This document shows, piece after piece, positions 1 to 6,123 of a stretch of DNA of 20,778 nucleotides. The notes under the pieces are model-generated. The model was given only the letters and a program-made list of their open reading frames with translations. It did not search any database and was not told the DNA's origin. This stretch comes from a virus: the IMG/VR virus record IMGVR_UViG_3300021956_000094, positions 1-20,778 of that record. One strand, given 5' to 3'. The first letter of the stretch is position 1. The number at the start of each line of letters is the position of its first letter. The translations under genes were made by a program, and so were the position numbers.

Positions 1-22
1 AAGAAAGGAAGAGTTATAAGTA

Positions 23-35
23 ATTGATTATCAAT
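23..35. promoter_or_regulatory. 13-nt perfect palindrome, possible operator
   Basis: The sequence ATTGAT-T-ATCAAT is a perfect 6-bp dyad around a single central base. It lies about 55 bases upstream of the TATATTTG box of the first gene. A role as an operator is inferred from its position and symmetry only. In AT-rich DNA a palindrome this short can arise by chance. Confidence 0.25.
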
Positions 36-52
36 ATAGAATTTTACATAAA

Positions 53-71
53 TTGTCCACTTTTGTGACAA
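53..71 (+). promoter_or_regulatory. Inverted repeat over the -33 region
   Basis: TTGTCCAC, four T residues, then GTGACAA form an inverted repeat with one extra C in the left arm. The repeat covers the TTG at 63-65 that would serve as the -33 element of the promoter for the RepL-like gene. A repressor or the gene's own product could bind here, but that is inference. Confidence 0.3.
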
Positions 72-96
72 AAATTGTAAATTAGGTGTATATTTG
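63..96 (+). promoter_or_regulatory. Bacteroidota-type promoter (TTG, N23, TATATTTG)
   Basis: TATATTTG at 89-96 matches the TAnnTTTG -7 box of Bacteroides and Flavobacterium primary-sigma promoters. TTG at 63-65 lies 23 bases upstream, at the long end of the known spacing. Transcription would start close to position 103, the likely ATG, so the mRNA may be leaderless or nearly so. The box overlaps a TTG codon at 94, which argues against that codon being the translation start. Confidence 0.55.
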
Positions 97-102
97 CATA
101 TT

Positions 103-504
103 ATGGAATTAAAAGGAATTCGCCAAGTAGTGGCTAAAGGTAAGGATAGAATTGTTGTAGATAATGCAACAGGTGAGGTGATGGAGTTGAGTGATGTATC
201 AACCCATAAGAAGTTAGATAGCCTACCTTTCATAAAGCTATATAGTGAGGGCATTATTGCCTTGTCTCAGTTACCGTCAAGTGGTGTTGTGGTGTTATGC
301 TATATATTGGGTTACCTAAAGAAGTCAAAAACCCAATTCTTTTTCCATCCTGAGCGGTGTAAAGAGTTCTGTGGATATAAGAGTAAGCGAGATGTAATGA
401 GAGGTTTAAAAAGCCTTATAGAAGCAAATGTGATTAAAACTACAGATGATGATAATGTATTTGAGATTAACCCTAATATGTTTTATAATGGTAAGAGGAT
501 ATAG
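103..504 (+). CDS. Winged-helix protein resembling plasmid replication protein RepL
   Basis: A 133-aa protein counted from ATG 103. A TTG at 94 extends the frame but lies inside the promoter box. The N-terminus reads like a short beta region (IVVDNATGEVMEL), followed by FIKLYSEGIIALSQLP and a helix-turn-helix-like segment (HPERCKEFCGYKSKRDVMRGL). It ends with a wing and INPNMFYNGKRI. This order, and the NPNxFxxGxR ending, recall RepL-type plasmid replication initiators and related phage winged-helix proteins. Such proteins bind DNA, and some start replication. Here the gene has its own host-type promoter and directly precedes the fibre module, so it could equally be a transcription regulator. 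An in-frame ATG at 181 would give a shorter protein. The fold call is reasonably firm; the replication role is not. Confidence 0.5.
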   Translation: MELKGIRQVVAKGKDRIVVDNATGEVMELSDVSTHKKLDSLPFIKLYSEGIIALSQLPSSGVVVLCYILGYLKKSKTQFFFHPERCKEFCGYKSKRDVMRGLKSLIEANVIKTTDDDNVFEINPNMFYNGKRI

Positions 505-516
505 GAGCGTATTATA
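505..516 (+). promoter_or_regulatory. GAGCGTATTATA element, copy 1 (before fibre module)
   Basis: This exact 12-mer begins at the base after the TAG stop of the RepL-like gene and ends 20 bases before the ATG at 537. It is one of four identical plus-strand copies in the window. A module promoter or RNA-processing site is inferred from its recurrence and placement. Confidence 0.6.
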
Positions 517-536
517 ACATTATAAAATAATTTAAA

Positions 537-812
537 ATGGCTTCATTTTTAAGAGACGTAAATTACCAAGCTATAGTGGCTAAACCTGTAGTATTTGTGC
601 CAGGTACAAACCAAGTAGCTTTTGATACTACTTTAGATAGAGTAGGTGGAATATATGTTGGTGGTGGCGGAACAGTTGTCGTTAAGATGGCTGGTGATTC
701 AACTGGAACTTTAGTTTCATTTGTTGGTGTTACGGCAGGTACATTTTTACCTATTCAAGTAGTTTATATTTCAAGCACAAGTAGTGCAACTAATTTAATA
801 GCTTTATTCTAA
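537..812 (+). CDS. Small beta-rich phage structural protein, paralogue 1
   Basis: A 91-aa protein with no signal peptide or membrane segment. It is rich in Gly, Val and Thr and appears all-beta. It belongs to a widespread type of small phage protein with the pattern GGIYVGGGGTVVVKMAGD, then a FVGVTAGTFLPIQV stretch and a short hydrophobic end (NLIALF). Such proteins usually sit beside tail-fibre or decoration genes, and their exact place in the virion is generally unknown. A second copy lies at 2547-2915, with the fibre gene between the two. It is the first gene after GAGCGTATTATA copy 1; its AT-rich leader (TATAAAATAATTTAAA) has no Shine-Dalgarno site. A structural role is inferred from family context. 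Confidence 0.5.
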   Translation: MASFLRDVNYQAIVAKPVVFVPGTNQVAFDTTLDRVGGIYVGGGGTVVVKMAGDSTGTLVSFVGVTAGTFLPIQVVYISSTSSATNLIALF

Positions 813-815
813 TCT

Positions 816-2321
816 ATGTATTTAGGAATACAAAATTCATCTGGCGCATCAATAGCTATTGAAGGTCCATACGTTCCACCTACATTGGCTTCTGCATTTA
901 TTGCAGTAAGTGGGATAACTGACCCTGTGCAACAAACTGCAATTCAATTGTTATCTGATGATATCCAGAACTCAGCAATACAATCTAAAATAAAAGCATT
1001 TTATCCTTTTATTCAAAAGTATAGAAATGGTGTTTGGACTACAAGTAGTTCAACTCAAGATATGTCTGATGCAGGTATGGGAATGATTGTAAATGCTAAT
1101 GGGTTAAATGGTTCGGTTAGTACATCAGAAATTAACCCTGATGGTGGTACAAAAACATATCAAATGAGTTTTCCAGTATCAGCCGCTTCAACTGTTTATT
1201 TGAACAATGTTGGTGCTTATTGGATGATGGGTTATAATTCTAATGCAGAAACATATTCAAATGCAAGTCAAACAAACCCTGTTGGCATTATTATTGATGC
1301 AACTACATTTAATATAAGTACAACAACAGTAAACGTAAATGAATCAGGAGTTATAGCTGCACCTAATGGTTATTATAGAGTATGGTTTAAGTCAGCATTT
1401 ATGACTTATTCTATTTATATAAAAGCATCAGCAACTAATCCTAATTACCTTGCTTTTTATGTATATCTTAATAGAGTTTGGCTAATAGGTAATTCAACAG
1501 GTAATTTTTATTCTGGACCTACTAATGGAGAAGTGGTTTATATATATGGGTTACAAATAGAAGGTAATAGTTCAAATGTATTTAATGCAGGTTTTGGAGC
1601 ACCTACGGCATATCAAAAAGTTCCTTATAACGTAGATGTTAATGCAGCAAATGCACAATGCTATAGATTAAACTTTATGAATCCAACAGGTCCATATAAT
1701 TTAATTCAATTGGGAAGTGAGTTACAATGGTCATCTGGAGTTTCATCTCAAGGTGGAGCATATAATACAAATATTAATTTAGCTTTGGAATCATGGGGAA
1801 ATTATCCTCATATTTTTCAAAGAAATTCAAATCAATATTGTGATAACATAAATTATAGAAGTTATGTTGGGGCATCCATAAAAGGCAAATCGGATTTAGT
1901 AAATGATTATTCTATAGGTAGTCAAAGACCTCTTGCAAATACATTTACTGCAATAAGTCCATTAAATACTAATCCAAGTATTTCTACACGTTTTGCTATA
2001 AACAGTTCAAATGATGTATTAAATGACGGGTTGCCAACAAATTTGATATATGGTATGACAAGAACTTCAAGTGGAACTTTAAAAACATATAAAAATGGCG
2101 CTATAACAAATTTTTCAAGTCCATATAATGGGGTTCCAGATTGTCCAATATATATATCTGCATTAGCAGGTACATTTGATGGAATTAATATAAATATTTA
2201 CAGTCCTTCTACAAGGTTATTAAGTTGTATTTCAATTGGAGAAATATTAGCTGATTTTGAAGTTGGACAATTAATTGGAATTATGAATAATTATAATAAC
2301 TATTTAAAAAGGTCTTTGTAA
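816..2321 (+). CDS. Tail fibre / receptor-binding protein with nested carbohydrate-binding-like domain
   Basis: A 501-aa protein. Residues about 28-66 (AFIAVSGITDPVQQTAIQLL to KAFYPFI) match a linker helix common in phage tail-fibre and adhesin proteins. Residues about 280-500 read as a concanavalin/LamG-like jelly roll, with a TLKTYKNG strand, SCISIGEILADFEVGQL and a C-terminal helix ending NNYNNYL. In relatives, as I recall them, this jelly roll follows the YPF directly. Here about 210 residues intervene and end with GYYRVWF, YSIYIKAS and VYIYGLQIEG...APTAYQKV, which look like a carbohydrate-binding beta-sandwich with the usual GxQLExG end strand. The likely role is binding host surface glycans. 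The gene is 4 nt from its upstream neighbour and overlaps the next by one base (TAATG). The fibre call is good; exact domain folds are inferred. Confidence 0.6.
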   Translation: MYLGIQNSSGASIAIEGPYVPPTLASAFIAVSGITDPVQQTAIQLLSDDIQNSAIQSKIKAFYPFIQKYRNGVWTTSSSTQDMSDAGMGMIVNANGLNGSVSTSEINPDGGTKTYQMSFPVSAASTVYLNNVGAYWMMGYNSNAETYSNASQTNPVGIIIDATTFNISTTTVNVNESGVIAAPNGYYRVWFKSAFMTYSIYIKASATNPNYLAFYVYLNRVWLIGNSTGNFYSGPTNGEVVYIYGLQIEGNSSNVFNAGFGAPTAYQKVPYNVDVNAANAQCYRLNFMNPTGPYNLIQLGSELQWSSGVSSQGGAYNTNINLALESWGNYPHIFQRNSNQYCDNINYRSYVGASIKGKSDLVNDYSIGSQRPLANTFTAISPLNTNPSISTRFAINSSNDVLNDGLPTNLIYGMTRTSSGTLKTYKNGAITNFSSPYNGVPDCPIYISALAGTFDGININIYSPSTRLLSCISIGEILADFEVGQLIGIMNNYNNYLKRSL

Positions 2322-2554
2322 TGAAATATTTTGAAATAAATAAAAATATAGCAGATATTATAAATAATAAAAATTTTACATTTGATGGTAATTGGTTATT
2401 TAGTGTAATAAATAAAAATGAAAAGTATTATATAAGCAAACAAGAATTAGATAATATACAAATACCAGATTATTTATTTTTATTAGATAAAGATAGTATA
2501 GGTAGATATATAAATATAAAAGAATCAACATTTAACCCATTTGATAATGAGTAG
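2321..2554 (+). CDS. Small unknown protein between fibre genes
   Basis: A 77-aa protein that I do not recognise. It is acidic, rich in Asn, Ile, Lys and Asp, and has no membrane segment or signal peptide. It begins MKYFEINKNIADIINN and holds an NWLFSVINKNEKYYISKQEL stretch that could form a small alpha/beta fold. The start overlaps the fibre stop by one base and its end overlaps the next ATG by 8 nt, so translational coupling is likely. Its base composition is even more AT-rich than its neighbours. Flanking fibre genes suggest a tail-fibre chaperone or attachment factor, but nothing in the sequence proves that. Confidence 0.45.
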   Translation: MKYFEINKNIADIINNKNFTFDGNWLFSVINKNEKYYISKQELDNIQIPDYLFLLDKDSIGRYINIKESTFNPFDNE

Positions 2555-2915
2555 TTTTTTAAGAGATATAAATGTTCAACCTATTACAGCTTATGATGTA
2601 ATAGCGGGTCCTATTACAGGACCTAATCAAATATTATACAATACATATATTACAAGAAGTGGTGGGGTTTATGTTGGTGGTGCTGGTAACTTAAGTGTGA
2701 TAATGGCAGGTGATAGTACAAATACTATTGTAACTTTTTTTGGAGTAACTACAGGACAATTTTTACCAATTCAAATAAAGTATGTATCAAGTACATCTAC
2801 TTGTTCTTTAGTTAAATTGTTTATTAATGCTGAAGAATTAGCTGGAGTTACAAGTGGTTTGCTTTGGGAAAACGCAACAATGAAATGGGAAAATGCAGCA
2901 TTTAATTGGGATTAA
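2547..2915 (+). CDS. Small beta-rich phage structural protein, paralogue 2, with Trp-rich tail
   Basis: A 122-aa protein from ATG 2547; an in-frame TTG at 2541 is a less likely start. It is clearly paralogous to the protein at 537-812. Shared features are the SFLRD start, GG(I/V)YVGG, MAGDST, a FxGVT.G.FLPIQ block and SSTS. It also carries a C-terminal extension absent from the first copy. The extension holds tandem aromatic motifs, LWENATMKWENAAFNWD, at residues about 106-122, a type of tail seen on various phage structural proteins. The extension might mediate assembly contacts. The duplication brackets the receptor-binding gene, so the two copies may occupy related positions in the tail or fibre base; that is inference. 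Confidence 0.5.
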   Translation: MSSFLRDINVQPITAYDVIAGPITGPNQILYNTYITRSGGVYVGGAGNLSVIMAGDSTNTIVTFFGVTTGQFLPIQIKYVSSTSTCSLVKLFINAEELAGVTSGLLWENATMKWENAAFNWD

Positions 2916-2936
2916 AAATTTTAAAAATATAAAACA

Positions 2937-3563
2937 ATGGCAACTTTAACAGGTAATACAATTCAATCCACATATCAGAGTTTATTTAAATATGCTGATA
3001 ATACTATAGGTGGAGCAACAAATAAAGAAATGACCGATGGTGTTGGTGGTTCAACAGGTCTATTTTTAGGAACAACAGGCAACATTGGTATTGGGACTGC
3101 AACACCAGGTGCTGCAAGATTATATATCCAAGGTACAGGTACAACATCTGCAACTTATGGTTTGAGAGTAACTACATCAGGTGGTATTAATAACTTAACT
3201 GTATTAGATAATGGTAATGTAGGTATTAGACAATCTTCTCCTGCTGCTAGACTTCATGTTCAAGCAGGTGGTGCTACTACATCAGATAGTGTATTAAGAT
3301 TAAGAAATAGTGCTGATACACTTAACTTATTTAATATGTATGGTACAGGTCAAGTAACAATGGGTATTAATAGTGTAGATGCTTCAGCATTATTTCAAAT
3401 GGAATCTACTACTCGTGGATTTTTATTTCCAAGAATGACTGATGCTCAAATTACTTCTATTGTTGCTCCTGCTACAGGTTTACATGTTTATTCTACTACA
3501 CAAAATGTATTAGCATTTTGGGATAGCACAGCTTGGCATAAATACACCCACACAAATCTATAA
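2937..3563 (+). CDS. Tail fibre / spike-like protein with GNxGIG repeats
   Basis: A 208-aa protein. Repeated segments of the type GNIGIGTATPGAARLYIQG (about residue 48) and GNVGIRQSSPAARLHVQAG (about residue 93) are typical of phage fibre and bacterial adhesin shafts that form trimeric beta structures. The C-terminal part has MESTTRGFLFPRMTDAQITS and a TGLHVYSTTQNVLAFWDSTAWHKY ending, a frequent terminal module in Bacteroidota fibre-like proteins. There is no signal peptide, so it is assembled in the cytoplasm. The leader is AT-rich without a Shine-Dalgarno site. It most likely forms an accessory fibre or spike beside the large receptor-binding protein. The fibre call is fairly secure; whether it contacts the receptor is unknown. 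Confidence 0.6.
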   Translation: MATLTGNTIQSTYQSLFKYADNTIGGATNKEMTDGVGGSTGLFLGTTGNIGIGTATPGAARLYIQGTGTTSATYGLRVTTSGGINNLTVLDNGNVGIRQSSPAARLHVQAGGATTSDSVLRLRNSADTLNLFNMYGTGQVTMGINSVDASALFQMESTTRGFLFPRMTDAQITSIVAPATGLHVYSTTQNVLAFWDSTAWHKYTHTNL

Positions 3564-3584
3564 TCTATAAATTAAACATATAAA

Positions 3585-3938
3585 ATGAAAGCTTTACAAA
3601 TCAACGCAGAAGTATTAACAACAACAGGATTAAATATCCCTGCAGGTGCAGTAGTTGTAATCAATGAGTTCTTAACTCAATCATTCCAAGAAAAAAAAGG
3701 TAGCATTCCTGTTCAAATAGGTATTTCTACATTTGTTAACAAAGAAGCATATGAGTCAGGAAAATCAGAAGTAGCAACTGTATCTTCTTACAATCAATTA
3801 ATTACTTGTGATATTACTCCAGATGAGTATTCAACTATCCCTTGTGAAACATTGTCTATTATGGAAGTTCAAGATGTTTTAGAATTTTTATATCCAGGTA
3901 ATGTAGTAGTTATTGATGTAGTTAAACCAACTGTATAA
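3585..3938 (+). CDS. Unknown small protein downstream of fibre genes
   Basis: A 117-aa protein with mixed alpha/beta character, starting MKALQINAEVLTTTGLNIP. It has a valine-rich strand (AGAVVVINEFL) and a hydrophobic C-terminal segment (LEFLYPGNVVVIDVV) that looks like a buried beta strand rather than a membrane helix. No catalytic motif is visible. It overlaps the next gene by one base (TAATG), which links it to the membrane-protein cluster that follows. I do not recognise the family. Its position suggests a minor structural or fibre-assembly role. Confidence 0.45.
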   Translation: MKALQINAEVLTTTGLNIPAGAVVVINEFLTQSFQEKKGSIPVQIGISTFVNKEAYESGKSEVATVSSYNQLITCDITPDEYSTIPCETLSIMEVQDVLEFLYPGNVVVIDVVKPTV

Positions 3939-4219
3939 TGAAGAAATTAATAAACTTTATAGCAGGTTTCTTTTTAGATAAACCTGATGCTCCTTCAATG
4001 AAGCGTTTGATTGCTTTATTCTTAGGTATTCTATTGGGTGTAACCCTATACCATAATAGCTTTAGCGAGCAACATGTAGCTCCATCTGAGGCTTTAGTAT
4101 ATTCAGTAACTTTATTGATTGCTGCTCTATTAGGGTTGAAAGTAGTTGAAAAAGCTATTGATGGATATTTTGGAAAGAAAAACAAAACTGATGACTCAAG
4201 CGAAGAAACCAGCAACTAA
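3938..4219 (+). CDS. Two-pass membrane protein, holin-like
   Basis: A 93-aa protein. It has an amphipathic N-terminus (MKKLINFIAGFFLDKP) and two predicted membrane helices at about residues 22-38 (KRLIALFLGILLGVTLY) and 53-69 (LVYSVTLLIAALLGLKV). The charged hydrophilic C-terminus is rich in K, D, S and E. This size and topology fit class II phage holins, which form inner-membrane holes that release or activate endolysin. However, an endolysin and another holin-like gene lie 13 kb away at 17169-17944, so this protein may be an alternative holin, an antiholin or an unrelated membrane protein. It overlaps the next gene by 29 nt. Topology is well supported; function is inferred. Confidence 0.45.
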   Translation: MKKLINFIAGFFLDKPDAPSMKRLIALFLGILLGVTLYHNSFSEQHVAPSEALVYSVTLLIAALLGLKVVEKAIDGYFGKKNKTDDSSEETSN

Positions 4220-4493
4220 AAAAACAGCGACTAAAAAGGTAGTAGACACAGCATCAGGTGCTGTTAAACTACCTGTTAGTTTTAATCAATTTAGAAAGTA
4301 CCCAATAGCAGCGGTAGCTTTCCTTTGTGTATTTGGTATTATCTATGTATACAAAGATATGAAGGCTGGTTCAAGCAAAGGTATTGATAACTGCATTGAA
4401 GACAATCGTAATCTTCAAAAGACAGTAGATAAGAAAGACTCAATTATTTATAACATCATAGCACAACAAGCAATTATCAATGCAACCAAATAA
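4191..4493 (+). CDS. Single-pass membrane protein with basic Lys/Ala/Thr N-terminus
   Basis: A 100-aa protein from ATG 4191. The frame opens upstream with a TTG at 4146, but ATG 4191 gives the short-overlap arrangement seen across this cluster. Residues 1-17 are strongly basic with KKPATK and KKTATKK repeats. One membrane helix lies at about 38-54 (PIAAVAFLCVFGIIYVY), and an external segment at 66-98 could form a short coiled coil (NRNLQKTVDKKDSII). By the positive-inside rule the basic tail would be cytoplasmic and the coil periplasmic, a topology shared with inner-membrane spanins. Overlaps with both neighbours (29 and 14 nt) suggest coupled translation. Function is not established. Confidence 0.45.
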   Translation: MTQAKKPATKKTATKKVVDTASGAVKLPVSFNQFRKYPIAAVAFLCVFGIIYVYKDMKAGSSKGIDNCIEDNRNLQKTVDKKDSIIYNIIAQQAIINATK

Positions 4494-4836
4494 AGCAGCA
4501 GCAATAATTACACTTGTTATACTTGGGTTAATATTAATAATGTTGACCTCTATAACAGCACAGAAAGCAATCCGATCTCACGAAGTTAAAGGATGGCATT
4601 CTATAAATATTGACTCTATGGTTACCGTAACCGTAAAAAAAAATAGTCAGTTTATAGAAAAACGTGTTGGTGAGCTAAAGCACGCAGAGAAAGCTTGCGA
4701 TAGTTTTAAAATTGTAGTAACTGAATTAAAACAAGAAAATATAAAACTCAATGAAAAGATTAATGGTGATGACGATGATGTTGCTGGTAAGCCATTTGAG
4801 CTTAAGCCAATCGTATCCGAAAACAAAAATAATTAA
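4480..4836 (+). CDS. N-terminal membrane anchor with periplasmic coiled coil, i-spanin-like
   Basis: A 118-aa protein. A membrane helix at about residues 7-27 (AAIITLVILGLILIMLTSI) is followed by a mainly charged, helical region (VGELKHAEKACDSFKIVV, then ELKQENIKLNEKI) that looks like a coiled coil. It ends with an acidic patch (DDDD). Inner-membrane anchor plus periplasmic coil is the layout of Rz-type i-spanins. The final 86 nt overlap the next gene in another frame, as Rz and Rz1 often do. The overlapping partner has a signal peptide but no lipobox cysteine, so a classical Rz/Rz1 pair is not proven. The Lys-Asn-rich C-terminal tail has no known role. Confidence 0.45.
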   Translation: MQPNKAAAIITLVILGLILIMLTSITAQKAIRSHEVKGWHSINIDSMVTVTVKKNSQFIEKRVGELKHAEKACDSFKIVVTELKQENIKLNEKINGDDDDVAGKPFELKPIVSENKNN

Positions 4837-5149
4837 TGGAGATACGGTCGTATTATTATTGAAGTCACAAGCGGAAGATATTAACACTAAATTCTATAAC
4901 TACAATGAAAAAATTAATACTCAAAAAAATCAAATTGATAGTCTATTCTTACTTAGCAAAGTTGGGAATAAAGCTATAATTGATAGTTTGAAAGAAAGAT
5001 TGGATATTGCTATTATGGCTAATAACCAATTGTTTGGATATAATGAAGGCTTGAGAAAAGCATTTGAAGATATAAGTAGTTCTTTAGATAGTGCATTAAT
5101 GAGAAGGGCAAGGTATATTAAAAGAAAATATGTATTAGATAAATATTAA
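4751..5149 (+). CDS. Secreted coiled-coil protein overlapping the upstream gene
   Basis: A 132-aa protein. Residues 1-19 form a signal peptide (MKRLMVMTMMLLVSHLSLS), probably cut before Gln20 by signal peptidase I; no cysteine follows, so it is not a lipoprotein. The mature part starts with IINGDTVVLLLKSQ, a pattern I associate with secreted phage and prophage proteins of Bacteroidota. It continues as a mostly helical, heptad-like region with QKNQIDSLFLL and IDSLKERLDIAI, then a basic end (RRARYIKRKY). Its first 86 nt lie within the upstream gene in another frame, so the signal peptide is dual-coded. It probably acts in the periplasm with the preceding membrane proteins. Confidence 0.5.
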   Translation: MKRLMVMTMMLLVSHLSLSQSYPKTKIINGDTVVLLLKSQAEDINTKFYNYNEKINTQKNQIDSLFLLSKVGNKAIIDSLKERLDIAIMANNQLFGYNEGLRKAFEDISSSLDSALMRRARYIKRKYVLDKY

Positions 5150-5151
5150 TT

Positions 5152-5415
5152 ATGGACCAAAAAACATTTGAACGAGCTAAAGAAATACTTGCTAAAATAG
5201 CTGAGCTTGAAAAGAAAGGGGAAAAAATACCTGATGTAAAAGCTGTTAAAATTACAGTTAGTTATAATGGTATTTCGTTTGTTGATATATCTTCAGTATT
5301 AGATGTTGATACTGTTGATGAGATTAAAAGTGGAATTTCAGATTCTTGCAATAAAGCAAATCAAGGTATAGCTGAAACTATATCTAATTTATATAGTGAA
5401 TTTTTTAAATTATAA
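5152..5415 (+). CDS. Small unknown protein
   Basis: An 87-aa soluble protein that I do not recognise. It begins with a charged helix (ERAKEILAKIAELEKKGE), followed by a short beta pair (VKITVSYNGISFVDIS) and C-terminal helices (VDEIKSGISDSCNKANQG). There is no signal peptide or membrane segment. It starts 2 nt after the upstream stop and ends 2 nt before the next ATG, so it belongs to the same transcription unit. It separates the membrane/secreted cluster from the lysine-rich cluster. Confidence 0.45.
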   Translation: MDQKTFERAKEILAKIAELEKKGEKIPDVKAVKITVSYNGISFVDISSVLDVDTVDEIKSGISDSCNKANQGIAETISNLYSEFFKL

Positions 5416-5417
5416 TT

Positions 5418-5570
5418 ATGCCATTTAAAAGTAAAGCACAACGAGGATTTATGTACGCTAACAAACCAGAGATGGCTAAGCGTTGGGAAAAAGAAACCCC
5501 TAAAGGTAAAAAATTACCTAATAAGGTAAAGACTAAAGTTCAATCTAAAATGGCTAAAAAAAGAATGTAA
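5418..5570 (+). CDS. 50-aa basic conserved phage microprotein
   Basis: A 50-aa protein that starts MPFKSKAQRGFMYANKPEMA and continues KRWEKETPKGKK. The SKAQRxFMYAxxPExAxRWExxTP pattern is shared by many very small phage proteins of unknown function, usually found among head genes. The second half is lysine-rich. It ends exactly at the first base of the next ATG (TAATG), with 2 nt before its own start, as expected of a real coupled gene. Its basic charge would fit DNA or RNA binding or virion packaging, but no function is known to me. Confidence 0.6.
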   Translation: MPFKSKAQRGFMYANKPEMAKRWEKETPKGKKLPNKVKTKVQSKMAKKRM

Positions 5571-5917
5571 TGGCAAAAGCAAAATTAGATAAATCAAAAA
5601 TGCCTTGTAATAAGCCTAAGGCTGATACAGATGGTAAACATAAACGAGTGGTTAAAGCTTGTGCTAATGGCAAAGAAAAGATTGTCCATTATGGTGCTAA
5701 AGGATATAGTTCTAACTATAGCCCAGAAGCTCGTAAACAATATAAGAAACGTCACGCTAAAGAAGCTAACAGTTCTAAACTAACTGCTGGCCATTGGGCA
5801 TATCACGATTTATGGAGTACTAAATCTAAAGTGTATAGAGAAGGTAAAACTTCAGGTAAAGGAGAAAGATTTAAATCATCTGCTAAAACTAAATCAACTG
5901 CTAAAAAGAAAAAGTAA
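5570..5917 (+). CDS. Lysine-rich conserved phage protein
   Basis: A 115-aa, strongly basic protein. The N-terminal part has CNKPKADTDGKHKRVVKACANGKEKIVHYG, shown here as CNKPKAD, then VVKAC and GKEKIVHYGAKGY, a pattern I recognise from conserved hypothetical proteins in many phages. It is followed by ARKQYKKRHAKEAN and a TAGHWAYHDLW segment. The C-terminus is a low-complexity KSSAKTKSTAKKKK tail. Cys and His residues are present (C13, C31 and several His), but I cannot define a zinc site. The gene overlaps both neighbours by one base. A nucleic-acid-binding virion role is possible but unproven. Confidence 0.55.
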   Translation: MAKAKLDKSKMPCNKPKADTDGKHKRVVKACANGKEKIVHYGAKGYSSNYSPEARKQYKKRHAKEANSSKLTAGHWAYHDLWSTKSKVYREGKTSGKGERFKSSAKTKSTAKKKK

Positions 5918-6123
5918 TGACAACTATCCACGAGTTTCAATCTACTATATGGGTTGATACTCCCCACGGAGAAGGCATCGCAATATTAATGATAGATTAT
6001 GGAATACATCAAAATACAATATGGGTGGTGGCAAATAAGGACGATGGAAGAGTTCGTCATTATGATTCAAATGATATTAAATACAGTACAAACCATACAT
6101 TAAAAATTAACAATGGCAAATAA
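5917..6123 (+). CDS. Small conserved phage protein (HGEGIAxxxIDYG type)
   Basis: A 68-aa protein with TPHGEGIAILMIDYGIHQN, TIWVVA and RHYDSNDIK, a compact beta-rich pattern. Similar small proteins occur in many Bacteroidota phages and prophages, without an assigned function. It overlaps the upstream gene by one base and the next by 11 nt. It is much less lysine-rich than its neighbours, so it is likely a distinct functional unit rather than another basic packaging factor. Confidence 0.5.
   Translation: MTTIHEFQSTIWVDTPHGEGIAILMIDYGIHQNTIWVVANKDDGRVRHYDSNDIKYSTNHTLKINNGK

Noticed and set aside
94-102. TTG start giving three extra residues on the RepL-like protein
   Set aside because: The TTG lies inside the TATATTTG promoter box; ATG 103 is the more plausible start.
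4146-4190. TTG start adding 15 residues to the single-pass membrane protein
   Set aside because: The extension lies deep inside the upstream gene; ATG 4191 gives a short overlap like its neighbours.
3922-4215. Minus-strand ORFs, including this one and others opposite the terminase, portal and fibre genes
   Set aside because: All lie opposite well-supported plus-strand genes, have biased shadow composition and no leader or operon context.
4845-4856. GGTCGTATTATT resembling the 12-mer
   Set aside because: Three mismatches and located inside the secreted coiled-coil gene.
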